NCBI GenBank assembly: GCA_949825045.1
Contig: OX463809.1
Coordinates: 7,343,501 to 7,407,500 of the forward strand
Source: Argyresthia goedartella
Lineage: Eukaryota; Arthropoda; Insecta; Lepidoptera; Argyresthiidae
Reading direction: 5' to 3'
DNA length: 64,000 nucleotides
The position numbers and the translations under genes were made by a program. Of this stretch, positions 9,437 through 19,300 are shown piece by piece (position 1 is the stretch's first letter; each line of letters begins with the position of its first letter). The notes beneath the pieces were generated by a model. It was not told the origin of the DNA and ran no database searches. It saw nothing but the letters and a program-made list of their open reading frames with translations.

Positions 9437-11302
9437 GAGGAAGTGAAGCATATTTGGAATACCACTTTGTTTTTTGGCTCTACTAACTTTTGTATGACGG
9501 CTAAAATCGTGATAAAACATTAATATGGTAGAAAAACGACCTGTTTATCGGTCTTGAAAATATCAAAAACAATTGAACATCATCAGTAGGTAAAATTTCA
9601 AGCAGAACACAAAATAGCTGAAACCTTGTCTAGAGATGTGGTGCAGGTATTTTGGTATAGTGGTATTCCAAATTGTATTCACCATGCTTAGCTAAAAAAT
9701 GTGAGGCATGATAATAAACTATCTTAGAAGAAAATATAAGTTATTGAAAACTAAATCTTATGATGTAAACAAATGAACTCAAATCATTGCCTGCTTATTG
9801 TTGGGTATTCCAAATTACCTGCACTATACGAACTGGGTATTCCCATTTACCTTCACCATTCTAAAATTCGGAATATTCCAAATTGTCTTCACTAATATAA
9901 AATTATATTTTATTTGTACGATACCTTATGCAAAATGAGGAGTCCGAAATAATCATCAAAACCAAATCTTTTATTTTAAACTTCTCTTATTATAATTCTA
10001 AACACTAGTTTAATCAGTTCACTTGTTTTTTTATTACTTATTTGCAATAATCACAAACGTATGAGCCGGTGTCGTAGCCAGCACATTCACAGTGCACCCA
10101 AAGGTCACACATGAAACACTGCACCCATGTTTCCCCCCTCTTGTCCTCGCTATACTTACCATTGCAGAAAAAACACTCTGCATCACTACTACACATAGGT
10201 TTTACACCAAAAGAATCTTCGATTTCTCCAGACGTATCCGAGTTGCGACTATTATATGAAATTGAAGATAGGCTGTCAGAGTCATCATTATTTATTTCAG
10301 CGAGTGCCTGTTTCCTGCTCTTTTTTCCTTTTACTTTTTTCAAATTATCTGCCTTTATCTTCTTTATTTCTTTCGTTTTTTGGTTTTCTTTTCCTTTGTT
10401 TGTTCTGTTTTCAAAGGTTTCATGTTCTTCTTTTTTATGTTCTTGCCCTTTTTGCCCTTTCCTTTATCTTTTCTGTTTTCAAATTCTTGTTTAATCTTTT
10501 GTCTTTCCAGTTTTTCCAGGTTCTTGCTCTTTTTGCCCTTTCCTTTATCTTTTCTGTTTTCCAATTCTTGTTTAGTCTTTTGTTTTTCAAGGTTTTCCAG
10601 GTTCTTGCACTTTTGCACAAATTGAAAAAAAACACAATTTTTTTGTTTTTTTTTATTTATTTTTTTGCGATTTTGATATTTTTATTTTATAGATCATAGA
10701 AATTCTATGTATTTTTTTTATTTTTTCGATAAAGTGAAAAATAAACAAAATATGTTTTTTTTTGGGAATCAGTTCACACTTGGCCGATAATAAAATTTGT
10801 CAAGCATAATTAGTGGAGTTCTTCGTCATGCTCAGCTCGGATGATGTAAAAAATTAATTTGGAATAGTAATGGTGAACATTAATTGGAATACCGAATTCC
10901 AAATTACCATCACCCCAAGTATTCCAAATTAGCAACACGGCGTGATTCGACATAACCTCAATTTGTGGTTTACTAAACACGCCTATCATTAAAATCACAC
11001 CTAATTTGCGCAATTTAATTGTTATCTGATAACACTGCTAAACAGTGACAAAATAATACACAGGATTACACCAATAAAAACAGGTTCAATGTCATACCTT
11101 ATTTTTTCTTATATCGCTGCTTGCACTTGTCGGTATCTGGACGCCATATTAGAACAATGGTGGCTCCCTGTCAAAACCTAATCGTAAACTGCCAATGTCT
11201 GCTAAGAGTTTACATCCATACAATGGAGATGGCGCTACTGGTATCTGTAATAACTTGCTATTCCGAATTGCCAGCAGTATTCCAAATATGCTTCACTTCC
11301 TC
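9437..11302 (-). mobile_element. non-autonomous pogo-like DNA transposon in unit A
   Basis: The element is 1866 bp. Terminal inverted repeats are GAGGAAGTGAAGCATATTTG at both ends, and a TA target duplication lies at 9435-9436 and 11303-11304. Unit B holds the empty site with a single TA (22031-22032). The interior lacks a DDE transposase core and keeps only a Lys-rich segment and a PHD-like zinc finger on the minus strand (10038-10620). A motif near TATTCCAAATTNNCNTCAC recurs close to both ends (about 9663, 9807, 9835, 9880, then 10860-10920 and 11280). It belongs to the same broad family as the 18542-20982 element, with related but distinct ends. Confidence 0.9.
10038..10620 (-). pseudogene. 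Lys-rich plus PHD-like C-terminus of a pogo-family transposase
   Basis: The lower part (10343-10038) encodes an acidic Ser-rich linker and then a Cys/His cluster with spacing C-x2-C, W, C-x2-C, WVHC, C, C-x2-C, typical of a PHD finger, and it ends with YVCDYCK and a stop. Above it lies a Lys/Glu-rich segment with an 81-bp (27-residue) repeat: the phrase starting TCTTGCC at 10441 recurs at 10522. The Lys-rich and PHD parts are in different frames over part of the stretch, so a frameshift is present. A similar PHD-like end occurs in the element at 18542. No DDE core remains. Confidence 0.65.
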
Positions 11303-11525
11303 TATGTATGTGTGGTTTTATTTATACAAAAATTTTGCTAGAAATATTTTACGCAAAATTGAAGCTGTGCACCTGACATAGCTGACTCAGCATTGATACT
11401 AACAGAAGTACCACGGGTAGATGGATCGATGAGGTGCGACGCCCGCTGAACACGGGTGGGTGAACGGTCCTCTATTGTGACAATTTCACCCAATTCCCAG
11501 TGTCTGAGCACCCGTTACTGTTGAT

Positions 11526-11662
11526 TCAGCCGACTTCCCTCCCCAAATCTCCTTGTTCTTGAGTTGCTGTTATAGGCAGTCTGGGTTCTGGCCCAATAAA
11601 TCTTGTCTGCACGGAATCTTGCCAGCTCGTCTGCTTTTTCATTTCCTTGGATCCCTTCGTGT
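11526..11662 (-). mobile_element. LINE RNase H fragment truncated at the duplication junction (unit A end)
   Basis: This matches 22243-22390. On the minus strand it encodes [18 protein letters not shown] and the following residues of a LINE RNase H region. It stops abruptly at 11662, where the tandem-duplication junction begins. Confidence 0.8.
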
Positions 11663-11671
11663 ATCGTTTAT
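11663..11671. other. 9-bp filler at the tandem-duplication junction
   Basis: The bases ATCGTTTAT lie between the end of unit A (CCCTTCGTGT) and the start of unit B (GCGCACATAA). They match neither the unit A left flank (before 3198) nor the unit B right flank (after 22390). Short non-templated filler without homology is typical of end joining. Confidence 0.75.
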
Positions 11672-12018
11672 GCGCACATAAATTGTAAAAACACGCCAAA
11701 ACGTCACAGATGTACCTACCTGCAAACTGAAGGTGTTCTTTGCTGAGACCGTCATGACCTGGCGACTTACCCCTCTTCGAGTATCGTAGTAACAATCCTA
11801 CTTCCTCAGAGGTGATTACTATAGGTTCCAGATCATGACAATCAATTTTCTCTGGAAAACTACCTACATTTTTATGTGCATATTTGCTGCTGAATATTTG
11901 GCATTCTGGCCAAAAATGTGGCTGAATATTCAGAATTTTGTCAAATCACTATTAATTGCATGTCTAGTTATTATATTGTAAGTGAAAAGATGAATGTAAA
12001 GCCATCTTGTTGTTTCAG

Positions 12019-13767
12019 TTATTCAGCACAACTTCTTTCTGAGAAGGATCAGTGGAAGAAGGAGGTAAACAAGAGGAGGGACACCTACCATGATCTGAGG
12101 CAGTAAGTTGTCTCCTACTATCAACACTATGACTGTAGCTTTATTTCCGTTATGGCAAAAAAAAAAAAAATAGTGTGTAGTTATTTACTAGTTGAACATT
12201 GGAGTGGCAAAGGCACAGTTGCACCCAAGTCTACTCAGACAGATATTCAATAAACGATTTTGTGTGACATGGGGCTAGCGACTGGGCACTAAACATTTCA
12301 ATAATTAATATTGAAAATAAAGTTTAAAAAAAAAACAGTGAAAATAGCTACTAATACGCGACTAACGCTAATAGGTTGACAGCTAAGCCTTTGGGAATAA
12401 CGGAGGGAACACCAGAATGGTGATTCATACAATATAGTACATGCTAGTGACTTGTAGGTACAGCTTACGTATTGTAGGAGGGGTACAGGCGCCGTTACCG
12501 CAGTCCTGTCATGCGTCTAGTTGTGTTGGTCGCAGTACCTATTTAACTCTGATCATTGGAGTTCAGTAAAAGTATCATTATAAATAAAACCACAAAAGAG
12601 TCTAATGCATCTTCCTCATTTCCAGACAATACCAGCTGGCTGCTGCATCATCAAGCAGGTCAAGGATACCATACTCCTCATTATCAGCCGAGGATATTGA
12701 GTTTGTTAAAGGAAAACCCAACTTGTCCAAGTTTGTAGAAAGCCAATTAAAGTTACACAAATCTGTGAAAGAGACCCAAGCACTACTCAAAAGAGTAGAC
12801 GAACTGGATAATGTGGTTTTAAGTTACTGTGAGAACAAACAGTCGAGTCTTTGCGTCATTTTACTCCCTACGGAGATTGCAGTACTTCCTGCCGCGGCAG
12901 ACTAAAATCACCCTTGTTCAGTCCCTTCTACTACCTTTAATAGACTACGCGGATGCTTGTTGGGTCAGTGCGAACGAAGAACAACTGAATAAACTCGAGC
13001 GACTCCAAAACCTTGGGATTCGGTTTGTCTACGGGCTGCGCAAGTACGACCATGTCTCCCAGTATCGCAAGGAGCTGGGATGGCTTCCGATCCGTCTTCG
13101 CCGTGATATGCACATTCTCTCTTATCTATTCAATATTTTGCGAAATCCCCGCTACCCCACATATCTTCGAGAACGTTTTGAATTTCTTTTCCCCAGGGAT
13201 AGTAATCGGAGATCCCACACGGTGTCTCTCCTGTCAACTCCTCGGCATAAAACTGCCGCCTACAAACACTCTTTTAGGTTAAGGGCAATCCGACTGTGGA
13301 ACGCACTTCCCTGCACTATTAGGGATAGTCCCTCAATTTTCACTTTTAAGAGAAGATTGAAAGCGTATTTCCTTTCTCTTTCGTAATTAGTATCATTTTT
13401 ATGTAAGTATATGTATGATATTTTGTAGTTTATATATGTGCATGCTATCTAGTGTATTATATAGTTGAGATATATATATATATTTTATTAGGTATATTTT
13501 ATTTATATTTTAAAAGTAATTTTCGTACGTATGTATACTGTTTTATTGCGCACTAGGACTGTCCTTTTTCACAAACACTCCTGTCTTGCCTAGGTTTGCT
13601 GGAAGAAATCTCTTTTTAGAGATAAGCTCGCCTTTGCCTATAAAATTTATTGTAACTGTCTGTGTATCTATGTTTTCTGTGCAATAAAGAATATGAATAT
13701 GAACTGAACAAGATAACAGAGTATATTTTGGAAAACAGTTCTGTTGATGCAATAGAATAAAAAACAT
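12019..13767 (+). pseudogene. orphan Dsn1-like exons 3-4 in unit B, exon 4 split by a LINE
   Basis: Exon 3' (12019-12102) and exon 4' (12626-12840 and 13705-13759) copy the Dsn1-like exons at 3545-3628 and 4152-4422. Exon 4' is interrupted after GAGAACAAAC by 864 bp including the 3-bp duplication, and resumes at TGAACAAGATAAC. Exons 1-2 are not duplicated, so there is no start. The branch/acceptor tract differs from copy A by one base (CTCATTTCCAG against CTCTTTTCCAG). It could only be expressed by splicing from exon 2 of the upstream gene, which would give a protein with a different tail. Confidence 0.88.
12841..13704 (+). mobile_element. 5'-truncated LINE inserted in orphan exon 4'
   Basis: This encodes the last part of a LINE ORF2 (to the stop at about 13386), with LLLPLIDYADACWVSANEEQ, RLRAIRLWNALPCTIRDSPS and a short basic end, followed by a 3' UTR and a tail AATAAAGAATATGAATATG. 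The flanks share only AAC (12838-12840 and 13702-13704), a very short target duplication or microhomology. A decayed relative lies at 63037-63640. Unit A has the empty site at 4363-4364. Confidence 0.9.
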
Positions 13768-13867
13768 ATGGTTATCTACTTTAATGTCCCATGAAATAGT
13801 GAGTATAGCCAGAAAACATACCTGAAGTTAAAGTTTATCTGTAATAAATGGTCTATAGTCATAATCA

Positions 13868-14250
13868 TCATTCATCATCATCATCATTTCAGCCTGTTAA
13901 TGTCCACTGCTGAACATAGGCCTCTCCAATCGCACTCCAGCGTGACCGGTCCGTAGCCACCTGCATCCAACGAGATCCAGCGATCCTCACCAGGTCGTCG
14001 GTCCATCTCGTAGGTGGCTGACCCACACTGCGCTTGCCAGTACGTGGTCTCCATTCAAGGACCTTTTTGCCCCATCGGCCATCCGATCTTCGCGCTGTGG
14101 CCTGCCCATTGCCACTTCAGCTTACTTATCCTACGGGCTATGTCAGCAACTTTGGTTCTTCTACGGATCTCCTCATTTCTGACTCGATCTCGTAGAGAAA
14201 TACCAAGCATAGCCCTTTCCATAGCTCGCTGCGCGATATTCTACTCTAAT
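13868..14250 (-). mobile_element. RTE-type LINE 3' fragment, unit B
   Basis: Unit B copy of 4530-4912, with the same RTE C-terminal coding and trinucleotide tail. It differs by very few bases, so it was present before the duplication. Confidence 0.75.
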
Positions 14251-14530
14251 AGAATAATAATGGTACAAAGCCCAGAATGGGTGATTGTAAATTAATAATT
14301 ATGAAATTAACTAGAACCTATTGATATGTTTTGGGTATATGGACATACAGTAATAATATAAAGAAGAGTGTCCATCGCCATAAGAAGCACCGAACATCGA
14401 AAAATAGTTCATTGGTAACAATCTAGATTTGGCGCATAGTATTTTTTAATCACTAAATTATAATTACAATCTCACAGCTTTCATTGCCGAACGAAATAAC
14501 ATATTTGTAATATTCGCCGGTTTTATCAGT

Positions 14531-14623
14531 GAGGTGGGTGGCCGAGTGGTTCATCATCTGACTTTCAGTGGTTGATCGTGGTTCGATCTCCAGTGTGGAT
14601 AAGTTCCCTTTTGTTTATGTTTT
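14531..14623 (+). mobile_element. tRNA-headed SINE-like sequence, unit B
   Basis: Duplicate of 5193-5285, with A- and B-box-like words TGGCCGAGTGG and GGTTCGATCTCC. Confidence 0.5.
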
Positions 14624-15472
14624 ATATAAGGTTTTATTTATTGAGCGCAACTGATATCAAACCAATTACGCCATCACATCGTTTCAATAAATCGCGAAAT
14701 TTACGATCGTGCTTTTGATGACATTGTGGTCTAATCTGAGTCTGGTGGCGCTAGATCGTCTTAACCGGAGTACGATTGTTTGTTCGCGATGGCTATTCTT
14801 CTTGTATTTTATGTCTATGATATGGGATAGTTATTAGTTGATATGACTAACCCATATTGGTATTAAATAATTATGAATAGAATCTAAGTTGTAAATATGT
14901 GTCTAACTGTAGTAATTTTAATCCTAATATAAAAATTATACACTAACAATTGTTTTTTTCGTGCCTTTCTAGAACAATAGGTACGGCAATCATAACATAG
15001 ACAAGAAATCAAAAAGCACAATAAATGAAACTAATATTTTCAGTAAATAATCATATTAAATAGTTTATTCATATTCAAATTAAATTTTAATTATTTCCAA
15101 TAACATTAGAATCTATTATTTCTAGAAGAAAATTGTGGATAAATTAAATAAATGCATATGTACAATAAGTATTTTATGACTTGTTCAAAACGGATAAAAT
15201 TGCAATTAATTACTTTGTTATAATACATTAATAATGGAATATTGGGAATTAAAATCAGTCATTCAATTTATCTGCAAGCAAGTTTGACTAGAAATGTAAC
15301 TACCAAACTGTTACGAAAAATATTTAGAAAATAAATAGTACTATACATTATTATAATACATACCTACAAACTTCAATTAAATATAATATAAATAATATTT
15401 TAAAGCACTGGAACAAATAGAAAATACGAAATTAACCCAGCGATATTGAGGAGAGTAGATAACAACGACATA

Positions 15473-15622
15473 TGTACTGCCCGCCAAGTTAACTTGGACC
15501 CACGAGAAATGAGATTTCCCGTCCCTCTCGCTCGCTCTCGGCCTCGACGCGTAAGTAGAACAGTGACGGACGACATGACGTCATCAGAGCGAGATGCCAA
15601 GTTAACTTTGGCGGATAGTACA
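15473..15622. mobile_element. 150-bp inverted-repeat element, unit B
   Basis: Duplicate of 6135-6284 with the same inverted ends (TGTACTGCCCGCCAAG / CTTTGGCGGATAGTACA). Confidence 0.6.
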
Positions 15623-16363
15623 GCTATATTACCTTAAGTTGATGTAAGTGGTTTCCACGATGTACAGATAGCAAAAGGTTATGAATGAATGAATTACACT
15701 AGTTTACTACAAAAAATAGTCACGCGTGAAACCTGCGTTGTAATTTGACTATAAGTATACGTGCAACTTAGTGATACGCATTTCAATTTAATATGCATGT
15801 TGGGGTCTATCCAAATGGAGTGAATTTTCGAAATTGGGCTCACTTCTCAGCTACATAATATGGTCTCCTTATCACCGTAAGTTTCACAGGCTGCTCTGAA
15901 TTTCTGAGTTTCTCCGGATTCCGACGCTTATAGGTGTGCGACGTTTCATATAAAGAATTCTAAAATCCGATCCGTCTAGCTTAAACTATTGGGCCTGGAA
16001 GAGGCTTCATAGGATTTCATATAAATAATTCTGAAATCCGATCGATCTCTCGCTCGAGAATAGACAGCGCCATTATGATATCTAAGCGGCACTTGGTGCA
16101 GCAGTGTGCTGTCCATAGGGCTAGTTATCTGCAGAGTTACTTATAGAAGCTGGTTATTGCATTTTAGCTTATATATAATTTGCGACAGGATTGGATGGCA
16201 GTCGGGAAGACATTATGAATTATGATTTAAGTAAGTTGTGGCTTCCCCTATTGTCCTCAAAGATCACCGTGGGATGTATTAGTGGCTTGACATGCAAATG
16301 AGGACGGGTATCAGATAGTGGCGGACAACAAACACACTTGTATGGTGTCTTCCCCGAGTAGTC

Positions 16364-19300
16364 TTAGCTATAGTTAATAAGCCTGGGGTTCTGGAAGCTT
16401 CGTCTGGTCTGCTGTTTCCTGTCCTTAGCGGACTTGTACTCGCGTCGGCAAGGACTGTTCCTCAGGTCCAGGATCCTGTTGATCTTGTCAACGATTTCCT
16501 TCGCCGTCTCGTGGTCGCACTCGAAGTCGTGATGCTTATATGACGAGTTCGGGCTGAAGAAGTCTGAAATTACCAACAAAATACGTAAGAAAACTCCTTA
16601 AAGGTATTCCTGTCCCATTTCTTGATAATTATTTCAGCGGCTAGTTTCTGAGATAACTCTTGAGGGCCTCTAAGGAAGTTAATCAATCTTGGATAATTTT
16701 TTGTTCGCTGAAGTCTTGTGTCTCAACTAAGGAACCAAGTCGCGCGGGGGATAGGTATATCCCAGAAATGAATTCCGCTCGACAGTTTTTATATTGCGCA
16801 GAAAAGCAACTTAATGTCCTCCAACGAGGAAAATCCTCAAGACCTCACCACCTCGGTGTAATGGAACAAGCAGTAGACCATACCGGCATGTCTGTCCAGC
16901 GCGCCAGCCCGCGAGTAGACCAGCCGGAAGGTGCTCCGCTGCGACTTCGCCTCCGTAACCTGGCACCACGCCACTGTGTCCACGCTGTGCACGAAGAACC
17001 GCGCTCGGGACTGCAACACACGATTTTTTTAGGGTTACTTACCTTAAAAAGAAGAAACCCTTATAGGATCACTTCTTTGTCCCTATGTCTGTCTGTCGGT
17101 CGGTCTGTCAAGAGTTCAAGACCCTTTTTCACAGGAAGGTATGGAGGTATCTATTATTTATTACTTTCCATTGACCTAGAATCATGAAATTTGGCAAAAA
17201 GCAAGGTCTTATAGCACAAGAAAAGAAAAAAAACCGAAAAATTAGAAGAACAATCATTAAAAAAAATGCGATTTGAGAACCCTCGGTGCGCGATCCGATC
17301 GCACTAGGCCGGTATTTTTATGTAGCTGTAATAGTGTCCCAGTGTGTGCTGGGCTAAGGCCTCCCCCCTTTTGAGCCCCCACTACCCTGGACTGTGCCAC
17401 CTCTGACCACGCCAGGAGAGACTTACTATTATATTTATATATCATCCCGCCGCCCCTTTAGGGCTGCCCCTGCGCCGGTATCCGTCTTGTGGCACCCATT
17501 CAGTGCCAATTTTCTCCTATTTTTTTTGATATATTCTTTTTAATAATTTATTTTGAAAATACTCCTAGACCATTTTAAGAAACTAATTTAAATATTTTCG
17601 GTTTTATTCATTGCGTCTATTTAAAAAACAAAGCTAAAATTTTACCCTCCAAAAGTAAACGTGACGTCACTAGAGACGTAATGGGATAAATTTCTTTGCC
17701 TAACACAAAAAAAAAGTGGCAACCAAAGAGTGCCAAGTTTATAGACTTCTTTCTTTCCACGACAGTTGACTTACATATTTAAGAGTGAAGTCAACTGTCA
17801 AACAAACACAAGTCACTGACGTCAGTCCTAATCTTATTACAATACGATTAAAATCTTTTTTTTTTCTCCTAATTAATGGCTTTCATCGTTTTGATGATTC
17901 TGCCAGTGTCAAAGTATACGATTAAAATCTGTTAACGATTCGGCCATCCTCGGAAATTGTCGTGAATCCCTCATCTCTCACTAGAGAGATAGAGAGAGAG
18001 AGAGATCGGATTTAGGCGATGATATCCGAGAAAAGTTGAATCTTTAACTGATTTTATCTACACACGTATCATAAACCCTCTTTACTACGTCCATAAACCG
18101 CACGTTACGATCAGCATAATGTTAAACTACTTTGTAAAAACTCATTTCTTTTCTGAATATTGAAGATTATGACCACAATGTGTAAATTTTCTACATATTA
18201 TGACATTCAAATTTCGAACGAAGACGCCCGCCTGTATGCCGCCCCTACTTTGTCTGTGAAGTTGGTAGGTACTACAGAACAAGCTAAACAACTCAAAGCC
18301 ACAATGCCGGTCAAACATGCGGTTCCTGAACACATCAAAGAGAGCTTATGATATGTGTGTAGATAAACTAGTGTATGTAATTGTACATAAGTAATTAGGC
18401 ATTAAAACTATCGAGTGATATTATTCTGAAGCTCGCCTATATACTCGGCTCGTTTCATAAACCCACTCTCGGCTTTTAATGCCCTCCATTATGTATCAGT
18501 CACATAAACTACTATAATCGTATTGTACACAGAGTAAATTAGAGGAAAGTAACCAAATATGGAATATCATTTTGTTTTTGGGAAATAAAAAAATACTTTA
18601 AGGTAAATGATAAAAGTGTAATGTTATAAGTAATCAGTCATATATTTGTATGTTAGTATTTAACAGCCTTTTGTCAATTATATTAATTTTCAATATAAAA
18701 TCAAACACAAAACAAAAAAATAAAATTAGATACCAAATATGGAACGGGTATCCATATATGGAATATCAGCTTAAGTCGTCAGAATCAATAACAAAAATAG
18801 ACACAAACATCAATGAGATCAATTAAACTTAAATTAAACACAGTCATTGTTATCTATAAATGAAAGAAGCTTAATCCACTTGCAAAAGTCACAGATCCAA
18901 GTATCAAACTCTGGACCAGCGTAATCAAGATGTGCCCAGAGCCCACACATTATGCACTTAATCCAGCTTTCTCCACTATTATCCGTGGAAAAAAGTCTTT
19001 GACAGAACATACATTCTGCATCAGCCGAGTCAGGAGGTAGTTCGCCCATCAACATATCAGGTTCACTATCTGAATCAAACTGGATAACGCTTTTGTTCAT
19101 CAGAGTCTTCTTCTTCACACACAGTCTTATTTTTCTTTGTTCATGGATGCTTTTCTTCCTCTGTTATATACTTTTCTTCGTCTGTCTGGCACTGGACTTA
19201 TGGCATACGGAGACACCAGACAGAGACTGCTGCGATTAAGTCCGGAGGTTGAGGGTACAGGTTCAGGTTGTACATTAGTCGAGGGTTCAGGTTCGGTTTC

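Larger units (their letters stand above)
3198..11662. repeat. tandem segmental duplication, unit A
   Basis: This direct repeat matches unit B (11672-22390) base for base over long stretches with scattered substitutions and small indels. It starts at GCGCACATAAATTG inside a LINE reverse transcriptase and ends at CCCTTCGTGT inside another LINE's RNase H region. Unit A alone holds a 1866-bp pogo-like element. Without it the ancestral unit is about 6.6 kb. It contains Dsn1-like exons 3-4 (functional) and surplus Sin1 exons 6-7. Confidence 0.95.

Noticed and set aside
10256..10699. Phe/Leu-rich open frame that looks like a membrane protein
   Set aside because: It is the complement of the Lys/Glu-rich repeat of the pogo-like element; hydrophobicity arises from TTT/CTT-rich antisense.
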